A DNA stretch of 64,000 nucleotides, from the NCBI RefSeq assembly GCF_009363755.1, contig NZ_CP045417.1:1240001-1304000 (forward strand), read 5' to 3'. The position numbers and the translations under genes are program-made. The notes under the pieces are model-generated. The model was given only the letters and a program-made list of their open reading frames with translations, was not told where the DNA came from and made no database searches. This document shows, one piece after another, positions 36,596-44,906 of this stretch (position 1 is its first letter; every line of letters starts with the position of its first letter). Source of the stretch: Halomonas sp. THAF5a (lineage in GTDB: Bacteria > Pseudomonadota > Gammaproteobacteria > Pseudomonadales > Halomonadaceae).

Positions 36596-37513
36596 ATGCA
36601 GCGATCGCTGCCACCATTGAATGCGCTCAAGGCCTTCGAGGCCGCCGCCCAGTGTTTGAGCTTCACCCAGGCAGCGACGCGCCTCTGCGTCACGCAGAGC
36701 GCCGTGAGCCGCCAGGTCAAGTTGCTGGAGGAACAGCTGGGGGTGGCACTGTTCGATCGCAGCGGTGGCCAATTGAGGCTCACCGCCGCGGGCCAGCGTC
36801 TGTTGCCGGTATTGCGCCAATCCTTTGATCGGATTGCCTGGACGGTGGGCGGCTTGGGCGATCAGCAGGCGCTGTCACGGCTGAAAATCAACGTGCCGCC
36901 GACCTTCGCCAGCCGCTGGCTGGTGCCCCGGCTGGGCCGTCTCAATGCACTGCATCCCTCACTCGAGCTGTCGATTACCACCCGCTTCGAGGATGACCTG
37001 CTGGATCGCAACGAACTGGATGGGGCGATCCGTTTCGGTGCGGGCGAGTGGCCGGACATCGATGCCGAGCTGCTGCTGCAGGAAACGCATGTCGCGGTCT
37101 GCGCTCCCCATCTGCTCGAGGGGCGGCGCGGCCGTGAAGTGGATCTGACCCGACACACCCTGTTGCATGTGCTGCGCGACGATGACCGGTTCCATACCTG
37201 GGAGCACTGGCTGCAAGCGGCGGGCATCGACGGCGTGGAGACAGGTCGAGGCCTGGCCTTCGATGTGCTCGAGCTCGCCATTCAGGCAGCCATCAATGGG
37301 GTCGGGGTGACGGTGGCCGATCGGCACATGATTGGCCGTGAGCTGATGCGGGGCGACCTGGTCCAGTTGCTGGATGTGGAGGTCACCGGCCATCAATCTT
37401 ATTGGCTGGTGACGCGCCATGAGCAGCAGGAGTCCACCAACATGGCGCTGTTTCGTCGCTGGCTGCGGCAGGAGGTCAGTGACCCGCCGTCCGATTTCTC
37501 CGAACAGGCCTGA
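36596..37513 (+). CDS. LysR-family regulator, GcvA-like
   Basis: A 305-residue LysR protein starting MQRSLPPLNALKAFEAAAQ, the GcvA-type N-terminus, with SFTQAATRLCVTQSAVSRQV as recognition helix. A G-rich site (GAGGGGGGAG) stands before the ATG at 36596. Divergent from the ALDH operon, which it probably controls. The convergent LysR at 37529 belongs to the next module. Confidence 0.9.
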   Translation: MQRSLPPLNALKAFEAAAQCLSFTQAATRLCVTQSAVSRQVKLLEEQLGVALFDRSGGQLRLTAAGQRLLPVLRQSFDRIAWTVGGLGDQQALSRLKINVPPTFASRWLVPRLGRLNALHPSLELSITTRFEDDLLDRNELDGAIRFGAGEWPDIDAELLLQETHVAVCAPHLLEGRRGREVDLTRHTLLHVLRDDDRFHTWEHWLQAAGIDGVETGRGLAFDVLELAIQAAINGVGVTVADRHMIGRELMRGDLVQLLDVEVTGHQSYWLVTRHEQQESTNMALFRRWLRQEVSDPPSDFSEQA

Positions 37514-37528
37514 GGCGAAAGCCGACGA

Positions 37529-38443
37529 TCAGGGATCGCCGGCATTGGCGCACGAGTCATCCATGGTGAGCAGTTCCCTGATCAGCGCAATCAGGTCGTC
37601 CCCGGCAGGGTGCTGGAAGCTCGGCGAGCGGTGCAGTTCCAGCTGCGCCGGCGGCAAGGGAGGCAGGCCCAGTGGCTCATCGAGGACCTGCCAGTCGACC
37701 GGCAGGGTGCGGCGGTCGGCCACGGTCACGGCGTTGCGCTGGTTGACGGCCATGCGCAGCCCGGTCGGACTCTGGCTGGTGTATTGCAGCGACCACTGCC
37801 GCCCCTGGCGAGTCAGGCTATCCAGGGCGCGCTGACGGTAGGGGCAGTGATCCGGAAACAGCGCCAGGGGAAGCGGTGACCCTGCGTCGTGCTGGAAGTC
37901 ACGATGCGCGGTCCAGACCAGGGACTCGGTGCCCAGGACGTCCCCGTTGCCATGGTTGGCATGACGCACCGTCAGTGCCAGGTCGAGCTCTCCGCTTTCC
38001 AGGGCCTCGATCAGTTCGCTGGACATGCGGCAGTGGATATGGGGCCGGATGCGCGGGTGGCGCTGAGCGAAGCGGTCCAATAGCCGTGGGAGCCAGGCCT
38101 CGGCGTAATTCTCGGGCAGCCCGAACCGAATCACTCCCTCCCGATCACCATGGCCAAGCGCACTGATGGCCTCTCGCTGCAGCTGCAGCAACCGACGCGC
38201 ATAGACCAGGAAGGTCTCGCCGTCCGAGGTCAGGTGCAACTGCCGACTGGTGCGATGCAGCAGTGGAACGCCCACTCGCTCCTCGAGGGTACGAATGCGC
38301 TGGCTGATGGTCGACTGCGTCTTGTGCAGCTGGCGAGCCGCCGCCGTGAATCCCTCGTTCTCGATCACCGCCACGAAGGCGCTGAGCAACTCGGTGTCGA
38401 GGATCGGCAGGTTCTGGCCATCGTCTTTGTCGATGGAATGCAT
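37529..38443 (-). CDS. LysR-family transcriptional regulator
   Basis: A 304-residue LysR protein starting MHSIDKDDGQNLPILDTELL; helix-turn-helix in GFTAAARQLHKTQSTISQRI with LLHRTSRQLHLTSDG. I use the ATG at 38443; a GTG at 38482 has no Shine-Dalgarno site. It is divergent from the oxygenase gene at 38554 and probably regulates the oxygenase, M24 and binding-protein genes. Confidence 0.88.
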   Translation of the reverse strand: MHSIDKDDGQNLPILDTELLSAFVAVIENEGFTAAARQLHKTQSTISQRIRTLEERVGVPLLHRTSRQLHLTSDGETFLVYARRLLQLQREAISALGHGDREGVIRFGLPENYAEAWLPRLLDRFAQRHPRIRPHIHCRMSSELIEALESGELDLALTVRHANHGNGDVLGTESLVWTAHRDFQHDAGSPLPLALFPDHCPYRQRALDSLTRQGRQWSLQYTSQSPTGLRMAVNQRNAVTVADRRTLPVDWQVLDEPLGLPPLPPAQLELHRSPSFQHPAGDDLIALIRELLTMDDSCANAGDP

Positions 38444-38553
38444 CGGAACGAATCGTTTCCTCGATGATTGAAGTTTCCCCACTATGCCGCTGAATCCAAG
38501 ACGAGACCAGCGTCGACTGGTCGACCCTTTCCCCGTGACCGTGGAGGACCCCG

Positions 38554-39444
38554 ATGCTCACCGCACAGCAATTGGCCGATGCCGAGCGCCATGATCTGAC
38601 CGACCTGGTCGATAGCGAACGCTATCCCCTCGACCGTCCCGACGATCCCGCCCTGCTATCGGTCATCGCCAAGGCGCGCGCCGACCTGGATCGAGAGGGC
38701 TGTGCGGTGCTGCGTGGCTTCATGCGTGAGGATCGCCTGGCTCAGATGCGCGGGGAGTGTCAGGAGCTGGCCGAGAAGAGTTTCTACAATACCCGGGAAG
38801 TCAACGCCTACTTCACCGCGGATGATCCGACGCTTCCCGAGCAGGATCCCCGCCGCCTGTTCATGACCCGGACCAGCGGTTTCGTGACCCGCGACATGAT
38901 CACGGCCGATCGCATCATGCAACGGCTGTATGTCTCGCCGGGCATGAAGTCCCTGGTGGCGCGCTGCCTCGGCGAGGAGCAGGTCTACGAATATGCCGAC
39001 CCCTATGCCGGGCTGGTACTCAACGTGCTGCCCGAGGGTACGGAACAGCCGTGGCATTACGACACCAATGAATTCATCGTCACCATGATGACCCAGGCAC
39101 CGGAGGCCGGCGGCAGCTTCGAGTACTGCCCGGACATTCGGACGCCGCAGGATGAAAACTATGCCGGCGTGGGGGCGGTGATTCGCGATGAGGACCGCGA
39201 GGGCGTGCGTCGGCTGGACCTGCAGCCCGGGGATCTTCAGCTGTTCAAGGGGCGCTTCAGCCTGCATCGGGTGACTCGCGTCGAGGGGGCCACCCCGAGA
39301 TTGACGGCGATCTTCGCCTACTCCCAGTCACCGGGTGTGGTCGGTCGGCTCGAGCGCACGCGCCAGCTGTATGGCCGGGTCTCGGAGCTCCACATCCAGG
39401 CCGAGCAGGATCGCGCCGAACGCGTCGATGGCCTGCTTGACTGA
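38554..39444 (+). CDS. Fe(II)/2-oxoglutarate oxygenase, HalD/BesD-like family with HxD site
   Basis: A 296-residue double-stranded beta-helix oxygenase. The iron ligands appear to be His168, Asp170 (WHYDTNEF) and His238 (FSLHRVTRV), with Arg249 as a likely 2-oxoglutarate contact. The block around FIVTMMTQAPEAGGSFEYCP and DENYAG recalls the HalD/BesD amino-acid halogenase family. Those halogenases have Gly in place of the Asp (HxG); HxD here predicts a hydroxylase. The substrate may be an amino-acid or betaine-like compound. GGAGG lies six bases before the ATG. First gene of a module with the M24 protein and a betaine-binding protein. Confidence 0.82.
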   Translation: MLTAQQLADAERHDLTDLVDSERYPLDRPDDPALLSVIAKARADLDREGCAVLRGFMREDRLAQMRGECQELAEKSFYNTREVNAYFTADDPTLPEQDPRRLFMTRTSGFVTRDMITADRIMQRLYVSPGMKSLVARCLGEEQVYEYADPYAGLVLNVLPEGTEQPWHYDTNEFIVTMMTQAPEAGGSFEYCPDIRTPQDENYAGVGAVIRDEDREGVRRLDLQPGDLQLFKGRFSLHRVTRVEGATPRLTAIFAYSQSPGVVGRLERTRQLYGRVSELHIQAEQDRAERVDGLLD

Positions 39445-39479
39445 CCCTTTTCCCAACGTATCGCTTTGGAGCACCGCTG

Positions 39480-40730
39480 ATGAACATGGATCTAGCCGCA
39501 CTGGGCATCCTGGCCCCCACCCATCGCCCCGAGGACTGCGAGCCAACGCGGGAGGAGATCCCGCAGATCCTGTGCGATCGACTCGGGCGCGTGAGGGCAC
39601 AGCTCAAGGCGCGCGATATCTCTGCCGCCGTGCTGTTCGACCCGGCGCACGTGCGCTATGCCACCGGCTCGCGCAACATGCAGGTCTACAGCTCCCGCAA
39701 CCCGGCGCGCTATGCCTTCGTGCCGGCCGAAGGGCCGGTGGTGCTGTTCGAGTTTTCCGGGTGTGAACACCTGGCCTCTCATCTTCCCACCATCGACGAG
39801 ATCCGGCCGGCCAAGGCCATCTCGTACTACTTCAACGAACGAAACACCCATGCCGTGACGGAGGCCTGGGCCGACGAAATCGACGATTTGATCCAGCGCC
39901 AGTGCGGTGGTGGCGGCAAGGTAGCCCTGGAGAGCGCCACCTCCCAGGCGGCCTTCGCCCTCAAGGAGCGCGGCTACCGAGTGCTGGATGCCCAGGAACC
40001 CCTCGAACAGGCGCGTGCCTACAAGGTGCCCAACGAGATCAAGATGATTCGTTCCTCACTGCGCGCGGTCGAGGATGGGGTGCGGCAACTGGAGGCGGCT
40101 ATCCGCCCCGGTGTGACCGAGAACGAAGCCTGGTCAAAGCTTCATCAGCACATCATCGCCACCGACGCGGACTTCGTCGAGACACGTTTGATGAACTCGG
40201 GGCCCAGGACCAACCCCTGGTTCCAGGAGTGTTCCGACCGTCGCATTCAAGCCGGGGAGCTGGTGGCGCTGGATACCGATGTGGTCGGACGCTATGGCTA
40301 CTATGCCGACTTCTCGCGCACCTTCCTCTGTGGTCGTGATCAACCGACCCAGGCGCAGAAGGGTCTGTATCGAATGGCCTATGACCAGATTCGGACCAAC
40401 ATGGCCAACCTGAAGCCGGGGGTCAGCTTCAAGGAGTACGCCGAGCGCGCCTGGCAGATTCCCCCCGCCTACAAGTCACGCCGCTACTTCGCCCTGGCAC
40501 ATGGCGTCGGCATGAACGGGGAATATCCCTATATCGTGCATCGTGAAGATATCGACGATAAGGGGTACGACGGCATCATCGAGCCGGGCATGACCCTCTG
40601 TGTCGAGAGCTTCATCGGCCATGAAGATGGCGGGGAAGGGGTAAAGCTCGAGGAGCAGCTCTATATCCGGGAAGACGGCCAGGTAGAGCTGTTGTCGGAT
40701 TATCCTTTCGATGCTCGACTGCTGGGATAA
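39480..40730 (+). CDS. M24-family metallohydrolase-fold protein, DddP-like but lacking the DddP catalytic Asp
   Basis: A 416-residue pita-bread-fold protein. It closely recalls the DMSP lyase DddP: VRYATGSRNMQ, ETRLMNSGPRTNPWFQEC and IRTNMANLKPGV all have counterparts there. The six DddP metal ligands are matched by Asp265, Asp267, Asp277, His341, Glu376 and Glu391. The DddP catalytic Asp377 is Gly347 here (HGVGMNGEYP). DMSP cleavage is therefore unlikely by that mechanism; another C-N, C-S or amide substrate is more likely. GGAG is eight bases before the ATG. Follows the oxygenase gene by 35 bases. Confidence 0.82.
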   Translation: MNMDLAALGILAPTHRPEDCEPTREEIPQILCDRLGRVRAQLKARDISAAVLFDPAHVRYATGSRNMQVYSSRNPARYAFVPAEGPVVLFEFSGCEHLASHLPTIDEIRPAKAISYYFNERNTHAVTEAWADEIDDLIQRQCGGGGKVALESATSQAAFALKERGYRVLDAQEPLEQARAYKVPNEIKMIRSSLRAVEDGVRQLEAAIRPGVTENEAWSKLHQHIIATDADFVETRLMNSGPRTNPWFQECSDRRIQAGELVALDTDVVGRYGYYADFSRTFLCGRDQPTQAQKGLYRMAYDQIRTNMANLKPGVSFKEYAERAWQIPPAYKSRRYFALAHGVGMNGEYPYIVHREDIDDKGYDGIIEPGMTLCVESFIGHEDGGEGVKLEEQLYIREDGQVELLSDYPFDARLLG

Positions 40731-40873
40731 TCGCCCCAAGATTGCGCCATAGCTCATGAGATGCTGCATTCCTTTAACTCATGCAGGTTATGAGAAATGC
40801 GCCGCTTTGATGGAAGTGATCTCATGCTAGTCTTGGCTCATCGCTATTCCAATAATCAGATGAAGGAGATTCC

Positions 40874-41737
40874 ATGAAGAAGTTATCCGCGACTCTCTTG
40901 GCGCTCGGTGTCATGTCTGCCGGCACGGTGTCCGCAGCCAGTGACAAGTCACTGACGATTGGTACCAATAACTGGGCCGAGAATATCGCCGTGGCCAACA
41001 TGTGGAAGATCCTCCTCGAGGAGGAACATGGCTATGACGTCGAGTTGTCGGATGTTGGCAAGAGCGTGCTCTATAGTGGCCTCGCCAGCGGAGACTTCGA
41101 TCTTTCTCTTGAAATCTGGCTGCCGACCACGGATGCGCCGTTCCTGGAGCCTTATCGTGATAGGATCGATGTCCACGATATCTGGTATCGGGGAACCGGC
41201 CTGGGCTTGGTCGTACCCAGCTTCGCCGATATCGACAGCATTCCCGAGCTTCAGCAGCAGGCGGAAAGCTATCAGTATCAGGGGCGCCCCGCCATTCTTG
41301 GCATCGATCCAGGATCGGCGATTGCCGGACTGACGGAAGATGCCATCGATGCGTACGAGCTGCCCATGAATCAGGTCAACAGTTCCGGGCCGGCGATGAT
41401 GGCGGCTTTAGATAGTGCTTATGAGCGTAATGAACCTGTCGTTGTCACGCTGTGGAGCCCGCATTGGGCTTTTGCCGAGTACGATCTCAAGTACCTCGAG
41501 GATCCGCAGGGCATCTATGGCGAGAACGAGGATATCTATTGGATGGCTCGTCCTGGGCTGGATGAGGAAGATCCTTGGCTGACGTCACTGCTCAACGCCT
41601 GGAATATGGACGATGATAGCCTTGGTTCCCTGATGGCGCGTATCGAGGAAGTGGGTGATCCTGAAGAGGGTGCCAAGGAGTGGATCGACGAAAATCGTGA
41701 GATAATCGATGGCTGGTTTGCCGAGGCGTCGAGCTAG
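40874..41737 (+). CDS. glycine betaine/proline-type ABC substrate-binding protein (OpuAC/ProX family)
   Basis: A 287-residue periplasmic protein with a signal peptide (MKKLSATLLALGVMSAGTVSA, cleaved near residue 22). The mature part has the OpuAC fold: TIGTNNWAENIAVANMW, VGKSVLYSGLASGDFDLSLE and VVTLWSPHWAFAEYDLKYLE supply aromatic residues of a quaternary-amine cage. No permease or ATPase gene is adjacent, so it must share a transporter encoded elsewhere or act as an orphan. AAGGAG is five bases before the ATG. It lies 143 bases after the M24 gene, so it may have its own promoter. Confidence 0.88.
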   Translation: MKKLSATLLALGVMSAGTVSAASDKSLTIGTNNWAENIAVANMWKILLEEEHGYDVELSDVGKSVLYSGLASGDFDLSLEIWLPTTDAPFLEPYRDRIDVHDIWYRGTGLGLVVPSFADIDSIPELQQQAESYQYQGRPAILGIDPGSAIAGLTEDAIDAYELPMNQVNSSGPAMMAALDSAYERNEPVVVTLWSPHWAFAEYDLKYLEDPQGIYGENEDIYWMARPGLDEEDPWLTSLLNAWNMDDDSLGSLMARIEEVGDPEEGAKEWIDENREIIDGWFAEASS

Positions 41738-41770
41738 CCCTCCAACGTATTGATCAAGACTCTTGAGATA

Positions 41771-41810
41771 TCGAGCCGGATGAATTTTTTCATCCGGCTC
41801 GAATTATCTT
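41771..41810 (+). terminator. terminator after the betaine-binding protein gene
   Basis: A perfect 14-base-pair stem (41771-41784 with 41789-41802) closed by TTTT, followed by ATTATCTT. It can also serve the convergent TetR gene. Confidence 0.85.
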
Positions 41811-41939
41811 GTGCGTTAGATCGTGGGGACGTCGCATTCTATTGAGACGTGCTTCACCAAATTCGGGCATCGATCCCCTTTCTGCCGTCAGAGATGTGGC
41901 TCCGCCACTGAATGGCCTCACCGCGGCTTACTGGCGGCT

Positions 41940-42584
41940 TTACCCAGAGTGTTCTGCTGCCCGTTCAGCGGTGGGGGAGTCGCGATGGCCAGAGGTGCCG
42001 AGGGACTCGAGGGCGCGGGCCATGTCCTCCGCGAGCTCTTCGACGGCCTGCCTGTCGACATCGCGCTGGGCGAAGGCCCGCAGCCCCATGACGTCGGCCT
42101 GAAGGCGGCGGGCGAGGCGCCGGGTATCGAGGTCATCGGGCAACTCGCCTTGCCGGCGGGCCGTTTCCAGGGCCTGGTGGAAGCGCGCCTCCATGCCGGC
42201 CAGCAGGGTATTGACGTGCTCGCGCGCCGCCGCCTCGCGCTCATCGAGTTCCAGCAGGCTCTTCACCAGCATGCAGGCTCGGCTGGGCAAGGCCTGGTCG
42301 TAGAGCGTGCCGAGGCCACGCAGGTAGTCGGCCAGGGCTCGCAGCGGCGTGGGGCCCTCGGCCAATGCCCGCTCCAGCTCGGCAAGCCCCAACCGCGTAT
42401 AGCGCTCCAGCGATTCGCGAAACAGCTTCTCCTTGCTGCCGAAGTGGCTATAGATGCTGCCCGGGCGCATGTCGAGGGCGCGCTCTATGTCCTTGAGCGA
42501 GGTGGCATGGAATCCCTGGCGCCAGAACAGCTGCATGGCCTGGTCCAGCGCGGTGTGACGGTCGTACTGGCTGGGGCGAGACAT
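41940..42584 (-). CDS. TetR-family transcriptional repressor
   Basis: A 214-residue TetR protein. The helix-turn-helix is at about residues 10-50 (FHATSLKDIERALDMRPGSIYSHFGSKE region), followed by a helical ligand domain with a cysteine in SRACMLV. It resembles repressors of thiol/oxidant-responsive genes. GGAG lies six bases before the ATG at 42584. Divergent from the AhpD-like gene at 42789, with three palindromes of one consensus between them, so it likely represses both. Confidence 0.9.
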   Translation of the reverse strand: MSRPSQYDRHTALDQAMQLFWRQGFHATSLKDIERALDMRPGSIYSHFGSKEKLFRESLERYTRLGLAELERALAEGPTPLRALADYLRGLGTLYDQALPSRACMLVKSLLELDEREAAAREHVNTLLAGMEARFHQALETARRQGELPDDLDTRRLARRLQADVMGLRAFAQRDVDRQAVEELAEDMARALESLGTSGHRDSPTAERAAEHSG

Positions 42585-42626
42585 GGCGCTCTCCGGATTC
42601 GCGAGTGGATGGCTCGCGCATGAATA

Positions 42627-42740
42627 TTGAGTGATCACTCAAATTGTAGCTTGAGTGATCACTCAAAAACAGCTAGCCTCCTGAATCGTGGTGGGGACGC
42701 CCCCTCCTGTGCCCCATTTTGAGCGATCGCTCAAAATGGG
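42627..42740. promoter_or_regulatory. three TetR-type palindromic operators
   Basis: Two identical 16-base palindromes TTGAGTGATCACTCAA lie at 42627-42642 and 42651-42666, centres 24 bases apart. A third with core TTGAGCGATCGCTCAA lies in a perfect 28-base palindrome at 42713-42740. They occupy the divergent promoter region between the TetR gene and the AhpD-like gene. Consensus TTGAGYGATCRCTCAA. Confidence 0.85.
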
Positions 42741-42788
42741 TGGGTGCAGGGCTTTCCCCTGGTAACACTCTTCCCGAAGGAGCACGAC

Positions 42789-43346
42789 ATGAGCGATTTT
42801 TCCCTGCATACCCCTGAGACGGCCCCGGCCGAGAGCCAACCGCTGCTGGAGAACTCCCAGAAGAGCTTCGGCATGATCCCCGGGCTGCACGCCGTGATGG
42901 CCGAGGCGCCGACGCTGCTGGAGGGCTATCAGGTTCTCCACGATCTCTTCCAGCGCACCAGCTTTGATGCCGACGAGATCACGGTGGTTTGGCAGACGAT
43001 CAACGTCGAGCATGCCTGCCATTACTGCGTGCCGGCCCATACCGCCATCGCCAAGTCGATGAAGGTCGATGACGCGATCACCGAGGCCCTGCGCAACGAG
43101 ACGCCGCTGCCCAGCGATCGTCTCGAGGCGCTGCGGACCTTTACCCTGGCGATGGTTCGAGAGCGCGGCGAGGTGGATCAGGCCACCGTGCAGCGTTTCC
43201 TCGACGCCGGCTTCACCCGCCAGCAGGTGCTGGAGATCGTCCTGGGGCTCGCCCAGAAGGTGATGAGCAACTACACCAACCATCTGGCCGAGACGCCGGT
43301 CGATGCGCCCTTCCAACCCTTCGCCTGGGAAAAGGCCAAGGGGTAA
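42789..43346 (+). CDS. carboxymuconolactone decarboxylase/AhpD-like peroxidase
   Basis: A 185-residue AhpD-like protein. The redox motif E-x-ACHYCVPAH gives the CxxC and following His of alkylhydroperoxidases. A role in peroxide or electrophile reduction is likely. AAGGAG stands six bases before the ATG at 42789. It is controlled by the divergent TetR through the palindromes upstream and is followed by a convergent quinone-oxidoreductase-like gene. Confidence 0.88.
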   Translation: MSDFSLHTPETAPAESQPLLENSQKSFGMIPGLHAVMAEAPTLLEGYQVLHDLFQRTSFDADEITVVWQTINVEHACHYCVPAHTAIAKSMKVDDAITEALRNETPLPSDRLEALRTFTLAMVRERGEVDQATVQRFLDAGFTRQQVLEIVLGLAQKVMSNYTNHLAETPVDAPFQPFAWEKAKG

Positions 43347-43419
43347 CGGGGCATCGGTGGCGAGGCCACCGCCGCCCGAGCGAGCGGTCCCGCCGCCGCG
43401 AGGTCCGCTCGCCAGTATC

Positions 43420-43465
43420 GAGAAAACGCCACGAGACGGCCGAGGGATCGGCCGCCTCGTGGCGT
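43420..43465 (-). terminator. terminator of the minus-strand alcohol dehydrogenase-like gene
   Basis: A long stem (43426-43443 with 43448-43465, one A-C mismatch, GGGA loop on the plus strand) is followed on the minus strand by TTTTC. It lies 21 bases after the stop codon of the gene at 43487. Confidence 0.75.
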
Positions 43466-43486
43466 GTGGGGCGGGTGCGTCAGGCG

Positions 43487-44503
43487 TCAGGCGAATCCTT
43501 CGAGCACGATCTTGCCCCTGGCCTTGCCGCTCTCCAGCAGCGCATGGGCTCGCTTGAGGTTCGCCGCATTGATGGTGCCGAAGGCCTCGGTGGCGGTGGA
43601 CTGGATCATGGCGGTGTCCAGCAGGCCGGCTACCCTGTCCAGAATTTTCCCCTGCCGGTCGAGGTCGGCGGTGGTGAAGAGGGCGCGGGTGAACATCAGC
43701 TCCCAGTGGATGGAGGCCGCCTTGGTCTTGAACGGCAGCACGTTCAGCGTCTCGGGATCATCGATCAGGCCGAAGCGCCCCTGAGGGGCCACCAGCTCCG
43801 CCACCTGTTCGGCGTATTGCCCGGAATGGGTGGTCGAGAACACGAAGCCGGGCTGGCCGATGCCCAGCGCCTCGATCTGTGCCGGCAGCGGCCGGCGGTG
43901 ATCGACGACGTGATGGGCGCCCAGCGCCTCGACCCATGCCCGGGTTTCCGGGCGCGACGCCGTGGCTATCACGGTCAGGTCGGTCAGGGCGCGCAGTAGC
44001 TGGATGGCGATCGAGCCCACGCCGCCGGCACCACCGATGATCAGCACCGCCGGCGCCGCGCCGGGCACCGGCTCGGTGACCCGCAGGCGGTCGAACAGCA
44101 TCTCGAAGGCGGTCAGGGTGGTCAGCGGCAGGGCGGCGGCCTGGGCGGCCGGCACGGACTTCGGCGCGTGACCGACGATGCGCTCATCGACCAGGTGGTA
44201 TTCGCTGTTGGTGCCGGCCCGGCTGATGTCGCCGGCGTACCAGACCTTGTCGCCCGGTGAGAAGCGTGAGGCGCTGTCGCCCACGGCGACGACTTCGCCG
44301 ACCGCGTCCCAGCCCAGCACGGCGGCCTGGCCCTCGGCCGGGGCCCGGTTCTGGCGAATCTTGTAGTCCACCGGGTTGACCGAGACGGCCTCGACCTTGA
44401 CCAGCAGGTCATGGCCGGTGGCGGTCGGGGTAGCGAGTTCGAGATCGACCAGGGCGTCATCGCGGTCGATGGAACCGGGTTCAAAGTAGCCAATGGCTTT
44501 CAT
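43487..44503 (-). CDS. zinc-type alcohol dehydrogenase-like / quinone oxidoreductase (MDR superfamily)
   Basis: A 338-residue medium-chain dehydrogenase/reductase. The N-terminal GroES-like part ends near residue 130, and the NADPH fold has LIIGGAGGVGSIAIQLLRAL. The zinc-binding cysteines of classical alcohol dehydrogenases are absent, so it is of the zinc-independent quinone-reductase type (ZADH1-like). Probable reduction of quinones or activated alkenes. AAGGAG is nine bases before the ATG. Its neighbours point to electrophile or oxidant defence. Confidence 0.87.
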   Translation of the reverse strand: MKAIGYFEPGSIDRDDALVDLELATPTATGHDLLVKVEAVSVNPVDYKIRQNRAPAEGQAAVLGWDAVGEVVAVGDSASRFSPGDKVWYAGDISRAGTNSEYHLVDERIVGHAPKSVPAAQAAALPLTTLTAFEMLFDRLRVTEPVPGAAPAVLIIGGAGGVGSIAIQLLRALTDLTVIATASRPETRAWVEALGAHHVVDHRRPLPAQIEALGIGQPGFVFSTTHSGQYAEQVAELVAPQGRFGLIDDPETLNVLPFKTKAASIHWELMFTRALFTTADLDRQGKILDRVAGLLDTAMIQSTATEAFGTINAANLKRAHALLESGKARGKIVLEGFA

Positions 44504-44906
44504 GGGGACTTACTCCTTGCATCAGGGATCATTTACCGCAGGGGCGCGGCGGATGCATGGCCCAACGGTCAGGCGGGCCAGCGTTCGTTGCGCCGGGTGA
44601 GGGCATCATAGGGTCGTCGAGATGCCGTAAAAACCGGCCGAGAGCGAAGACATAATCCGGTTGGGCCGGATAATCACGAGGCGGCACTCCACCGCCTCTC
44701 CGGGGCTTCGGAATCAGGGCTTCGGAATCAGGGCGACAGCGTCAGGATGTAAGGCTGGCCGCCGTACGCTTCGTTGACATGGCGTCGTGCCCGGGAAGCG
44801 GAAGGCCCGCCCGTGCCGCGACGTCCTGCCACTTGCGGTATCCTCGTTATCTCGCACAGGCGGAAAACGGCCTGTGATCGCCAACACCTTCCGGTGAGTC
44901 CGTAGA
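44504..44906. other. 403-base intergenic region between divergent MDR and LysR genes
   Basis: No credible gene is seen. It holds an inverted repeat ATCCGG-TTGGG-CCGGAT near 44660 and a perfect 14-base tandem repeat, GGGCTTCGGAATCA at 44703-44716 and 44717-44730. The last 90 bases, with the AT-richer CGGTATCCTCGTTATCTCG, probably contain the LysR promoter. Confidence 0.5.

Noticed and set aside
38554..39444. Annotation as an amino-acid halogenase of the BesD/HalD type
   Set aside because: The iron motif is HxD (His168, Asp170), not the HxG of halogenases; a hydroxylase is more likely.
39480..40730. Annotation as the DMSP lyase DddP
   Set aside because: Despite strong similarity, the DddP catalytic Asp377 is Gly347, so I call it DddP-like only.
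42627..42740. A CRISPR or transposon-end repeat
   Set aside because: The repeats are short palindromes in a TetR-controlled divergent promoter, with no spacers, target-site duplication or transposase.
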